The translations under genes were made by a program, and so were the position numbers. A stretch of 64,000 nt of DNA from Alicyclobacillus hesperidum (GTDB taxonomy: Bacteria; Bacillota; Bacilli; Alicyclobacillales; Alicyclobacillaceae), in contig NZ_FNOJ01000011.1 of NCBI RefSeq assembly GCF_900107035.1, positions 1 to 64,000 of the forward strand, given 5' to 3'. Position 1 is the first letter of the stretch. Every line of letters starts with the position of its first letter. Below are positions 51,096 through 59,039 of this stretch, piece by piece. Under the pieces are notes generated by a model that was not told the origin of the DNA, did no database searches, and saw only the letters and a list, made by a program, of their open reading frames with translations.

Positions 51096-51572
51096 ATGAG
51101 GCGTCGGCGCAGATCAAGGTCTTGGGTGTATTGGCTGATGCTTATGTCTGTGTTCTTCGTAGTCATTCGCGTCATGGGCCCACTCTCGGCCGACGTCGCG
51201 GGACGTCCCCATTCAGCGGTGCGTGATTCGGTCAGCCAAAACGCTGCGCCGGTGCTTGAACTATCTGCGACTGGCTGGACCTGGAACGGCAGGCCGGTCT
51301 ACCGCGTACAGAATCTCTCCAATCGCGTGCTTTCTCATGTAAGTATCACAAGCTGGCAGGGAGATCTTCTGCCGCTATTGGCCATTTCCCGAGAATCCCC
51401 GAAGAGTATGCCGGAACAGCCGCTGGCTCAGCCACCGTATCAAGTTCCTCCTGGTAATTCTGCTTGGTTTGTGGGCGAGGATGAGGGGCGACCCCGCTAT
51501 GTCGTTTCGTGGCTCGCGAACGGCGAGGAAGCGTACGAAGTAGTGACCACACGTTTGGTTTCGCCCGCCTGA
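51096..51572 (+). CDS. Hypothetical membrane-anchored protein
   Basis: The 158-residue protein begins MRRRRRSRSW and has one hydrophobic segment (about 11-30, WVYWLMLMSVFFVVIRVMG), so it is a signal-anchored or exported protein. The rest is an extracellular domain with TGWTWNGRPVYRVQNLSNRV and PPYQVPPGNSAWFVGEDEGR, possibly a beta-rich fold. No family is recognised. It lies between cwlD and mrp in a sporulation-linked region, so a role at the spore envelope is conceivable but unsupported. ATG 51096 is preferred to GTG 51090 because of the spacing to gggggcg. Confidence 0.75.
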   Translation: MRRRRRSRSWVYWLMLMSVFFVVIRVMGPLSADVAGRPHSAVRDSVSQNAAPVLELSATGWTWNGRPVYRVQNLSNRVLSHVSITSWQGDLLPLLAISRESPKSMPEQPLAQPPYQVPPGNSAWFVGEDEGRPRYVVSWLANGEEAYEVVTTRLVSPA

Positions 51573-51635
51573 TGATGTACACTAATGCTGTTGGAATAGG
51601 TAGTGCGCAAACATACTTGGGAGGTTGTCGCACGA

Positions 51636-52736
51636 GTGGTTACACGTGAGCAAATCATAGAAGCGCTCCGGGACGTACAGGATCCCGAGGTTCATAGAAG
51701 CATCGTCGAGTTGGATATGGTACAAGCTGTTGAAATCGTCGGCGGTCGAGTGAGTGTTGAAATCTTGCTGACCATTCGCGGTTGTCCACTAAGTCATGTC
51801 ATTGAGGACGAGGTGAAAAAGCGGCTGCTCGCTGTTGCTGGCGTCGAGCAGGTCGAGGTTCGCATCAGCCACATGACGGACGAGCAACGCGCTGCCTTTG
51901 CCGCAAAAGTTCGCAGTGTCGGCCAAGCCGCTGGTGCCAACGCCGGGCAGGCTGCACTTCCGCCACTTTTGCAGGGGAAAGGCACACAATTTCTCGCGAT
52001 CGCGTCCGGCAAGGGCGGTGTTGGCAAGTCGACGGTTACGGCGAATCTTGCTGTGGCCTTGGCGAGGCGAGGTGTCAGAGTGGCACTCATCGACGCCGAC
52101 ATTTACGGTTTCAGCATACCCGTCATCTTTGGCATTCAAGACCAGAAACCGGCCACGATTGAGGATTTGATCATGCCGGTCCAGGTTGAGGGCGTCAAAG
52201 TGATTTCGATGCAGTTCTTCGTTCCAAAGGACACGCCTGTCGTCTGGCGCGGTCCGATGCTTGGGAAAACTCTACGTAGCTTTTTTGGCCAGGTTCATTG
52301 GGGTGACGTGGATCTTGTATTGCTTGATTTGCCACCCGGAACAGGGGACGTAGCGCTTGATATTCACACGCTGTTACCGCAAAGCAAGCAATTGATTGTC
52401 ACGACGCCACAGGCTGCGGCTGCAGAGGTCGCAGTTCGAGCAGGTCTGATGGGCGTGCGCACCAATCATGAGGTGATTGGTGTCGTCGAGAATATGGCGT
52501 ATTACGTCTGCGATTCGTGTGGAGATCCGGCATACATCTTTGGTCGGGGCGGTGGTGAGCGCGTTGCATCGCAACTGAACACAACCTTACTAGCCGAAAT
52601 CCCCATTGCCAATCTCGACGTTCAAACGCCGGGTATTTTCGCGCAGGATTCGTTGCAAGGGCAGGTCTTCGACAAGCTCGCGAGCCGCGTCGCCGAGGCG
52701 ATGGGTATTGGCCAAGTACAGCAGTCGCACGCGTAA
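51636..52736 (+). CDS. Mrp/ApbC-family P-loop ATPase (SalA-like)
   Basis: This is an iron-sulfur-cluster carrier type ATPase. The N-terminal MIP18/DUF59 domain (about 1-85, RDVQDPEVHRSIVELDMV) is followed by a MinD-like ATPase with the deviant Walker A ASGKGGVGKSTVTANL. The cluster-binding CxxC is YVCDSCGDPAY. In B. subtilis the gene here, salA, acts as a regulator of AprE and is a homologue of this family. The protein is 366 residues with GTG 51636 as start, after gggagg at 11 bp; the in-frame GTG 51603 is also possible. Ends before a bidirectional terminator. Confidence 0.88.
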   Translation: MVTREQIIEALRDVQDPEVHRSIVELDMVQAVEIVGGRVSVEILLTIRGCPLSHVIEDEVKKRLLAVAGVEQVEVRISHMTDEQRAAFAAKVRSVGQAAGANAGQAALPPLLQGKGTQFLAIASGKGGVGKSTVTANLAVALARRGVRVALIDADIYGFSIPVIFGIQDQKPATIEDLIMPVQVEGVKVISMQFFVPKDTPVVWRGPMLGKTLRSFFGQVHWGDVDLVLLDLPPGTGDVALDIHTLLPQSKQLIVTTPQAAAAEVAVRAGLMGVRTNHEVIGVVENMAYYVCDSCGDPAYIFGRGGGERVASQLNTTLLAEIPIANLDVQTPGIFAQDSLQGQVFDKLASRVAEAMGIGQVQQSHA

Positions 52737-52755
52737 TTCCCCTCCAGCAACATAA

Positions 52756-52801
52756 ACGGCCGTCACGAGGGCACAGGTGCTCTCAGCGACGGCCGTATTT
52801 T
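52756..52801. terminator. Bidirectional terminator between mrp and gerD
   Basis: A long hairpin has an outer stem ACGGCCGTC (52756-52764 with 52788-52796) and an inner stem (52767-52773 with 52778-52784). T-rich flanks lie on the plus side (atttt). It serves the converging mrp (+) and gerD (-). Confidence 0.85.
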
Positions 52802-52812
52802 GTATCGAATCG

Positions 52813-53475
52813 TCAACTGCCGGATGATTCGCCCTGACTATTTTCCGATCCCGATTTACCTTGTTCACCACCGCCTTCGCCTCCAGCCGTTGCTTGTCCC
52901 GCTTGCATGGCCTTTTGCACGGCTTGTTGAACCGTTTCCTGAAACTGGACTTGAAAGGTCGGCGAAGTCATCGTTTGTAAAATAACTTTTTGCAAGTCGG
53001 AACGAAATTGGGGCCCTTGCATCATCGTCTGCAGGTTTTTCGTAAAATCATCCGATTGTAGAAGTACCAGCATATCCTGCTGAAAGCTGGGATCCTTCAT
53101 CAGGTTTTGCACGGTGGACTTCAGTTCCGGTTGCGCAGCCTTTGCAAGTGCTGCCGCAAAAGCAGGATCCTTTGCGGCCTCGGTCAAGAATGTCTGGCTT
53201 TGTTGCGACTGGATAAACTGCGTCAATGCTTGCTTCACGTCGTCTGGAGAAGCAATCAATTGATTTTTAAACTCGGGATTCTTCAATGTATCGAGAAGTG
53301 CTTGCTGGCCTTCTTTGGAATTCAGTATATCGACGACCATTTGTTTGGTTTGGCTATAGTTGCCGCCGCCATCGGTCGCACCGGTGACGTCAGCGCCCGC
53401 ATTGGTCATACCGCATCCAGTGACAATTAGGGCGCATAGCCCGATTCCGGCCAAGCGCACAGCTTTTCCGCTCAC
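52813..53475 (-). CDS. gerD: GerD, spore germination lipoprotein
   Basis: GerD is an inner-spore-membrane lipoprotein that clusters germinant receptors. A signal peptide ends in a lipobox VTGC with C21 as the lipidated cysteine. The remainder is helical and Gln-rich (AKDPAFAAALAKAAQ, VQNLMKDPSFQQDML) with repeated D-P-x-F motifs as in GerD, then a Gly/Ser tail. 220 residues. A possible SigG-type promoter lies upstream at about 53508-53537. pdaB lies upstream on the same strand, 84 bp away. Confidence 0.9.
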   Translation of the reverse strand: MSGKAVRLAGIGLCALIVTGCGMTNAGADVTGATDGGGNYSQTKQMVVDILNSKEGQQALLDTLKNPEFKNQLIASPDDVKQALTQFIQSQQSQTFLTEAAKDPAFAAALAKAAQPELKSTVQNLMKDPSFQQDMLVLLQSDDFTKNLQTMMQGPQFRSDLQKVILQTMTSPTFQVQFQETVQQAVQKAMQAGQATAGGEGGGEQGKSGSENSQGESSGS

Positions 53476-53507
53476 GGCAGCCCCTCCCCGCGACAGGTTT
53501 GTACAGT

Positions 53508-53537
53508 CAGTATGTGACTTGCACCGCCGGGCTATCC
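53508..53537 (-). promoter_or_regulatory. Possible SigG-type promoter of gerD
   Basis: Read on the minus strand, GGATA (53537-53533), an 18-bp gap and CATACTG (53514-53508) resemble the SigG consensus (GMATA, CATNHTA) with one mismatch in each box. gerD is SigG-controlled in B. subtilis. Confidence 0.38.
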
Positions 53538-53559
53538 CATGATTTCGACTTCTGTCTGC

Positions 53560-54294
53560 TCAGCGGACGTTCGAGGAGACGTTTGCCCCTGCTAACAATT
53601 CTGAAACCGTTACAAACTGGTACCCTTGGTTACGCAGTTGAGTGATAATTTGAGGAAGTGCCTCGACAATTTGCTTCGATGAATCACTCGCATGCATTAG
53701 AATGATGTCACCTGGAACGGCGCGCTTCGTCACACGGCTGACAATGTTTTGCACACCAGGATTCTTCCAGTCGAGTGAGTCGGTATTCCATTGGATGACC
53801 GTGTAGCCCATGTTGTTCAGGCAACGCAAGACGCGCGGATTGAAATCGCCGTTCGGAGTGCGAATGAGCTTCGTCTTGACGCCAGTCACTTGATAGATGG
53901 ATTTTTCGGACAAGGCAACTTGTTCGCGAATCCAGCTGTCGGGGTAATTCGAGAAATCTTTGTGCAGGTTTCCGTGGTTGCCAATTTCATACCCCATGTC
54001 TTTGATTTTCTTCGCTATTTCCGGATGATGCAGGGTCCACGGCCCGCTCAAAAAGAATGTCGCCTTTTTCACGTTCTGTTGTTTAAGAACGTTCAGAACC
54101 GGTTCTGGCACTTTGTTTCCCCATGAAATATCAAACGTCAAAGCGACAACCTTTTCTTTCGTATCCACCTTATAGATGGCCTTTGGCTGGTTGGCCTGCG
54201 TACTTGCCGCGAAAACCTGGGGACCAATACCGCACCCAAACGCGACAAGACACGCTGCTAGTGCGCTCATGAGCCAGCGCCGAATCGATTTCAT
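53560..54294 (-). CDS. pdaB: PdaB, sporulation polysaccharide deacetylase family protein
   Basis: PdaB is required for spore stability in B. subtilis. The 244-residue protein has a signal peptide (about 1-33). The NodB homology domain has TFDISWGNK, which lacks the second Asp of the usual TFDDG, then GNHGNLHKDFSN, IRTPNGDFNPRVL and DIILMHASDSS. A D-D to D-I change is typical of PdaB-like proteins, so deacetylase activity is uncertain. ATG 54294 follows aaaggagg (read on the minus strand). Confidence 0.9.
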   Translation of the reverse strand: MKSIRRWLMSALAACLVAFGCGIGPQVFAASTQANQPKAIYKVDTKEKVVALTFDISWGNKVPEPVLNVLKQQNVKKATFFLSGPWTLHHPEIAKKIKDMGYEIGNHGNLHKDFSNYPDSWIREQVALSEKSIYQVTGVKTKLIRTPNGDFNPRVLRCLNNMGYTVIQWNTDSLDWKNPGVQNIVSRVTKRAVPGDIILMHASDSSKQIVEALPQIITQLRNQGYQFVTVSELLAGANVSSNVR

Positions 54295-54515
54295 ATGCGG
54301 TTCAACCTCCTTTAATTCTCTGGGAAGTGTTTGCACTCGTCGCGGCGGATATACCGCATCGCGCGTGCCGAGGGCCGGATGGCAACTGGTATAGCATGAC
54401 CTGTGCGAACAGATTGATGTGTTACGCGAGGACTGCATTTTCTGGGCGACTTTTGTGACCACTTCACGCGTAAGCCCATAGCTTACATCAGTACACGATG
54501 CTGGGGGGGCTACCA

Positions 54516-55208
54516 ATGCTCATGCTTGCGCTCGGAGATTCCATTACATATGGATACGGCGCCACGACGCCCGAGCACAGTTTTGCGAAACTCCTGCAGA
54601 AACAGTTTGCCAAAAACGTTCGCGCAACCTTGCACGTGCAAGCGAAACCAGGTTGGACATCACGTCAGTTAAACCGTTCCTTGCGCGAGTTGCCCGCATG
54701 TATATTTGACGAGGCCGAGATCGTCACGTTGATGATTGGTGGAAATGACTTGTTAAAGGCAGCTCCATTCTTGTTGACTGGCAGTGCGGACAGAATTGCA
54801 CAGGTTTGTGAGCGATCGCGAGAGGAGATCGAGGAAATTGTCGAGTGTGCGAACCGCTCGTACAATACATTTGCACTCGCGACGTTGTATAATCCGTTTC
54901 CAAACTTCGGTTTAGCTGAACAAATCACGAATCAATACAATGACATGCTGCGCGCAGTCGCAGCGCGCAATGGCCTGGTGCTGGTCGAGTCGCAAAAGTC
55001 GTTCCGTGGTCGCGAACACGACTACGTCGAAAATTACCGAAACGGACTATTCCGCGACATTCGCCTTTTCCGCAATCCGATTCATCCAACCGATGCAGGC
55101 CATCACGCGTTGTATCAGGCTTTTTACCGGGCTCTGCAGCGCGCGCGAGCACGCGAGCGCGCCAAGGCCCAGCGCCGGCGCCTCAATCGGCAAACGCGTC
55201 GCGCTTAA
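54516..55208 (+). CDS. SGNH/GDSL hydrolase
   Basis: The 230-residue protein has block I LALGDSITYGYG (Ser9 nucleophile), block III IGGND and block V NPIHPTDAGHHALYQ with Asp and His. These complete the SGNH catalytic triad. No signal peptide or membrane segment is seen, so it is probably cytosolic or spore-associated. A basic C-terminal tail of about 25 residues (RARERAKAQRRRLNRQTRRA) is unusual and may bind nucleic acid or anionic lipid. ATG 54516 follows a run of seven G. It diverges from pdaB across a 221-bp gap. The substrate is unknown. Confidence 0.85.
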   Translation: MLMLALGDSITYGYGATTPEHSFAKLLQKQFAKNVRATLHVQAKPGWTSRQLNRSLRELPACIFDEAEIVTLMIGGNDLLKAAPFLLTGSADRIAQVCERSREEIEEIVECANRSYNTFALATLYNPFPNFGLAEQITNQYNDMLRAVAARNGLVLVESQKSFRGREHDYVENYRNGLFRDIRLFRNPIHPTDAGHHALYQAFYRALQRARARERAKAQRRRLNRQTRRA

Positions 55209-55227
55209 CACACAACGAGGGATGGAC

Positions 55228-55256
55228 TTGACTCGTTCCTGCTTGTAGGAAACAAT
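55228..55256 (+). promoter_or_regulatory. Possible promoter of cdaA
   Basis: TTGACT (55228-55233), a 17-bp spacer and AACAAT (55251-55256) lie 36 bp before the cdaA start. The -10 box matches 4 of 6. Confidence 0.42.
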
Positions 55257-55291
55257 GGGTAGGAGAATCCCCGATCGTTGGGTGGATGGTT

Positions 55292-56113
55292 ATGGACGCA
55301 TGGCTCTCGGCAATCCGCGGTTTCGGGTTTAAAGACGTGATCGATATCGTCTTTGTCGCCTTTATGATCTATTATCTCCTGTTGCTCATCCGCGGTACGC
55401 GAGCGGTGCAACTGCTCAAAGGCGTGATCATTGTCATCATGGTGACGATGATCAGCAGTCTTCTCAATCTCTCTGCATCCAATTGGTTGCTGAACAAAAT
55501 CATCGAAATCGGCCTGTTTGCGATCCCGGTCGTATTTCAGCCTGAACTTCGTCGCGCGCTCGAACAACTCGGGCGCGGCGGCCTGTGGAATATCAACCTG
55601 TTGCAGCAGGAAAACGACCACATGGCGCATACAGTCAACGAGATTGTCAAAGCGGCGCAGGTTCTGGCCAAGACGAGGACGGGAGCGCTCATCGTGATCG
55701 AGCGGCAGACGGGTTTGAACGAATATATTGAGACGGGCACGACGCTGGAAGCGCGTGTGAGTTCTGAACTTTTTATCAACCTGTTTATTCCGAACACACC
55801 GCTGCACGATGGCGCAGTCATCGTGCGCGGCATGCAGATTGTCGCGGCGGGATGCTTTTTGCCATTGACGGAGAATCGCTCTTTGGACAAGCAACTCGGT
55901 ACGCGCCACCGAGCAGGTATTGGGATTACCGAGCAATCGGATGGCGTTGCCGTGATTGTGTCGGAGGAGACGGGAGGCGTTTCGGTCGGTGTCGACGGTG
56001 TCCTGCATAGCCATCTTGACGAAGGTGCGCTGAAGGAGTTGTTAACAGAACTACTCGTACCTCGCCGCAACGGTGCGCTTTCGTTTTGGAGCAGAAAGGC
56101 GGAGTCGCGATGA
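55292..56113 (+). CDS. cdaA: CdaA, membrane diadenylate cyclase
   Basis: CdaA makes c-di-AMP, an essential second messenger for osmolyte and potassium balance. The 273-residue protein has three hydrophobic segments (about 15-35, 40-60, 68-82). The DAC domain has DGA (173-175) and RHR (205-207). It is in the conserved cdaA-cdaR-glmM arrangement. The start is ATG 55292 after gggtgg; an in-frame ATG at 55286 is closer to that site than expected. Its end overlaps cdaR (ATGATGG). Confidence 0.95.
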   Translation: MDAWLSAIRGFGFKDVIDIVFVAFMIYYLLLLIRGTRAVQLLKGVIIVIMVTMISSLLNLSASNWLLNKIIEIGLFAIPVVFQPELRRALEQLGRGGLWNINLLQQENDHMAHTVNEIVKAAQVLAKTRTGALIVIERQTGLNEYIETGTTLEARVSSELFINLFIPNTPLHDGAVIVRGMQIVAAGCFLPLTENRSLDKQLGTRHRAGIGITEQSDGVAVIVSEETGGVSVGVDGVLHSHLDEGALKELLTELLVPRRNGALSFWSRKAESR

Positions 56114-57312
56114 TGGATCGGTTTTTGCGCAATACCACCGCGCTTCGCATTCTCGCGCTCGTGCTTGCATGTATATTATGGCTGGCGGTGCACGCGCCGC
56201 AAGGCGGATCGAATCAGGACAAAGGCGGCGTTACGCAAACATATCCGCTCTCGGTGCATATCGAAACCAGCAACGATATGGTTGTTACCTCACCAGAACC
56301 CTCGGCGACAGTGCGGGTGACGACGAGCTTGTTGCGTGTGCCCTCACTGCCAGCGGATATGCTTAAAGCTCAATTGGTGGCAAACGCACAAGGCCTTGGT
56401 CCTGGCACGGAAACGCTGCATGTTGCCGCGATTAACATGCCAAGTGGCATCCGCTCATATAGCATTTCGCCAGCGACTATCACGGTCGTCCTCGAGCAGA
56501 AGGAAACCGTGCAACGCTCTGTTTCGCTTCAGGTGATTGGTACGCCGCAGGTTGGGTATACACTGGGCCAGTTCAACCCTGGAGCCATTGCGGCGAACAT
56601 CAGTGGAGCGGCGTCGGCCGTACGCTCGGTCAAACATATTGTTGGCACCGTCGATATCACGGGCCTCAGTCAAACTACAACGAAAGTCGTGCAGTTGGAA
56701 CCTGTCGATGCGTCTGGCCGGGTGGTGCAGTCCGTGAGCGTGAGTCCGGCATCGATTTCGGTGACTGTGCCTATTGCAGCATCGACGGAAGCCGTCAACC
56801 TCACGCCCGTCATTACGGGCACACCTGCGCCTGGGTATGCAGTTGCAGGGGTAACGCTTGCAACGACTCAGGTGACGGAAGTCGGGCTTTCAGCAGCTCA
56901 ACTTCCCAAGGCGGGGCTCGACGTACCGGTCGACGTGAACAATCTCTCACATGATGTTTCCATATCTGTACCTGTTCCGCTCAAACAGGGCATGACGAGC
57001 GTTTCACCGCCGACAGTGACGGCGGTTGTGCAAATTGAGCCGTCCGCCACGCTTACCTTACAGAAGCTTCCGATTCAAGTGCAGGGAGGGAACCAGGCGT
57101 CGCTCACAGGGGTAAATTCTGTCGATGTCGTACTCAGCGGCCCGGAGAGTGTGTTGCGTGCCATCTCGCAAAATCCGTCGCAAGTATATGCCTATGTCGA
57201 CGCAAGTAAGGCGAAAAGCGGAACAGCTTCGTTGCCCATCCAAGTCCATGTACCAGCCTATGTCGACGTTGTGAACTTGTCGGTGCGCTCTGCACAGGTT
57301 GCCATACAGTGA
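56110..57312 (+). CDS. cdaR: CdaR (YbbR-domain regulator of CdaA)
   Basis: CdaR is an exported membrane-anchored regulator that binds CdaA. The 400-residue protein has one N-terminal hydrophobic anchor (about 10-28). About four YbbR repeats follow, each a beta-rich unit with Pro-Ala-Thr/Val-Val stretches such as ISPATITVVLEQ and VSPASISVTVPI. Start ATG 56110 or 56113 overlaps the cdaA stop. The number of repeats was read by eye. Confidence 0.93.
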   Translation: MMDRFLRNTTALRILALVLACILWLAVHAPQGGSNQDKGGVTQTYPLSVHIETSNDMVVTSPEPSATVRVTTSLLRVPSLPADMLKAQLVANAQGLGPGTETLHVAAINMPSGIRSYSISPATITVVLEQKETVQRSVSLQVIGTPQVGYTLGQFNPGAIAANISGAASAVRSVKHIVGTVDITGLSQTTTKVVQLEPVDASGRVVQSVSVSPASISVTVPIAASTEAVNLTPVITGTPAPGYAVAGVTLATTQVTEVGLSAAQLPKAGLDVPVDVNNLSHDVSISVPVPLKQGMTSVSPPTVTAVVQIEPSATLTLQKLPIQVQGGNQASLTGVNSVDVVLSGPESVLRAISQNPSQVYAYVDASKAKSGTASLPIQVHVPAYVDVVNLSVRSAQVAIQ

Positions 57313-57375
57313 GTCTTTGCACTTCAAACGTTCTGTGGCACAATGTTGAGGTCATAAGAGAGGAGCGTATGGTCG

Positions 57376-58716
57376 TTGGGACGTTTGTTTGGTACGGACG
57401 GTGTCCGAGGTGTAGCAAACAGCGAGTTGACGCCAGAGTTGGCGTTTCGCCTCGGCCGCGCGGGCGCGTATGTATTGACCAGTCGTCGGCCTGGGGCGCG
57501 CATCGTCGTCGGCAAGGATACGCGGATTTCGGGCGATATGCTCGAAACAGCCCTGGTCAGCGGCATTCTGTCCATGGGCGTCGATGCGTTGCGTCTAGGG
57601 GTCATCAGTACGCCAGGCGTGGCTTACTTAACCAAGCACCTGCGGGCGGATGCGGGTGTGATGATTTCAGCTTCACACAACCCAGTTGCGGACAACGGTA
57701 TTAAGTTTTTCGGCGGCGATGGATTTAAGCTGCTGGACGAGACGGAAGACCGGATCGAACAATTGCTTGAGGACGGCGCACGGGATCTGCCCCGACCGAC
57801 GGGTGACAAGATTGGCCGCATGTACGATGAACCTGCTGTGGAGACATATATTCGCTTTCTGCTCAGCACAGTTCAGGTGCGCTTCGACGGTTTGCACATC
57901 GTCCTCGACTGCGCCAACGGAGCAGCATCGGCCATCGCGCCGGAGGTCTTTCGCAGGCTGGGGGCGAACGTCACGGTCATCCACGCTATGCCTGACGGAG
58001 TCAATATCAACGTCGGCTGCGGTTCGACGCATCCGTATATCGTCCAACGCGCTGTCTTAGCACATGGCGCGGATGTTGGTCTCTCGTTTGATGGAGATGC
58101 CGACCGACTCATTGCAGTAGATGCAAGTGGCGAAGTCATTGACGGTGACTTTATTATGGCTATCTGTGCCCGTGCGATGAAGGCAAAGGGCCTGCTCCAG
58201 GGGAACAAGCTCGTCGCAACCGTCATGAGCAATTTGGGTTTTGTCAAGGCGATGGAGGCCGAGGGCATCGACGTATTGCGAACTGCCGTGGGAGATCGCT
58301 ACGTCATGGAACGCATGCGCGAAGACAATGCCGTGCTTGGCGGCGAGCAAAGCGGGCATATCATCTTCCTTAATCACACGACGACGGGCGACGGCATTTT
58401 GACGGCAGTGCAATTGGTGCAAGTGATGGTCGAGGCTCAGCAGCCGCTGTCGCAATTGCGGCAGGTCATGAAGCGCTATCCGCAGTTGTTGGAGAACGTT
58501 CAGGTTCGAGACAAGCGGGCTTGGCGCGAGAATGAGAAAATCCAAAGTGCTTTGCGGGCAGCCGAAGAGGCACTCGGCGAGAGCGGGCGCGTGTTGGTGC
58601 GCGAATCCGGAACGGAACAACTTGTACGTGTCATGGTCGAAGGCCCAGATGACAAGCTGCTGCGTAAAGTCTGTGGCGAGATCGTCAAAGTAGTCGAGGC
58701 GGAGTTGGGGGTTTAA
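57376..58716 (+). CDS. glmM: Phosphoglucosamine mutase
   Basis: GlmM converts glucosamine-6-phosphate to glucosamine-1-phosphate for peptidoglycan precursor synthesis. The active serine S100 lies in MISASHNPVADNG. The metal loop is SFDGDADRL (about 238-246), the sugar loop GGEQSGH and the phosphate loop RESGTEQLVRVM. 446 residues. TTG 57376 follows gaggagcg at about 11 bp. CdaA-CdaR-GlmM is a known linkage of c-di-AMP and cell wall synthesis; GlmM binds CdaA in some species. GlmS (59040) makes its substrate. Confidence 0.96.
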   Translation: MGRLFGTDGVRGVANSELTPELAFRLGRAGAYVLTSRRPGARIVVGKDTRISGDMLETALVSGILSMGVDALRLGVISTPGVAYLTKHLRADAGVMISASHNPVADNGIKFFGGDGFKLLDETEDRIEQLLEDGARDLPRPTGDKIGRMYDEPAVETYIRFLLSTVQVRFDGLHIVLDCANGAASAIAPEVFRRLGANVTVIHAMPDGVNINVGCGSTHPYIVQRAVLAHGADVGLSFDGDADRLIAVDASGEVIDGDFIMAICARAMKAKGLLQGNKLVATVMSNLGFVKAMEAEGIDVLRTAVGDRYVMERMREDNAVLGGEQSGHIIFLNHTTTGDGILTAVQLVQVMVEAQQPLSQLRQVMKRYPQLLENVQVRDKRAWRENEKIQSALRAAEEALGESGRVLVRESGTEQLVRVMVEGPDDKLLRKVCGEIVKVVEAELGV

Positions 58717-58860
58717 GCCATGGGCTGGGGCTTGTCATGGGCCCCGCCGCTTATCCTTCATATCCGTGAAAGGGGGAATGTGGGGCGAACTAAGTAGCAC
58801 ATCCGAGATAGGCGAGTAAAATGTCGCATGCACCTGTGAATCTTTGCACGCAGGGGCATC
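58717..58860 (+). other. Region between glmM and the glmS ribozyme
   Basis: No gene is seen. A short GGGGC/GCCCC pairing (58727-58731 with 58741-58745) lacks a good T tract. A promoter for glmS should lie here or glmS could be read from glmM; no convincing hexamers were found. Confidence 0.5.
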
Positions 58861-58864
58861 GTCC

Positions 58865-59020
58865 AACAGCGCCTGGACTGCAGCTGCAAATGCGGTGCAG
58901 TTGACGCGGAGGAGGTTGGCGAAGCATTCGGCGGGTGCCTCCCGGCGTTTTCCGATCACGCCGCAAGCAAAGCCTGAAAACCATCGGGCGACCGGTGCGA
59001 CAAGGGTGAGCAGATCGGCT
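58865..59020 (+). ncRNA. glmS ribozyme (glucosamine-6-phosphate riboswitch)
   Basis: This is a self-cleaving ribozyme in the 5' leader of glmS, activated by GlcN6P. The conserved core AGCGCCTGGACT is at 58868-58879, and the P2 hairpin, gttgacg and cggcgggtgcc blocks follow the B. subtilis pattern in the same order. Cleavage should fall between A58868 and G58869. It closes with gagcagatcgg just before the ribosome site aaggagg. Cleavage of the mRNA lowers GlmS when GlcN6P is abundant. Confidence 0.92.
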
Positions 59021-59039
59021 AAGGAGGATATGACTATTC

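Noticed and set aside
58717-58760. Terminator between glmM and glmS
   Set aside because: The GGGGC/GCCCC pairing is only 5 bp and lacks a T tract.
59030-59032. ATG as start of glmS
   Set aside because: It is out of frame with the Met-Cys glutaminase start at 59040, and Cys2 is required as the nucleophile.
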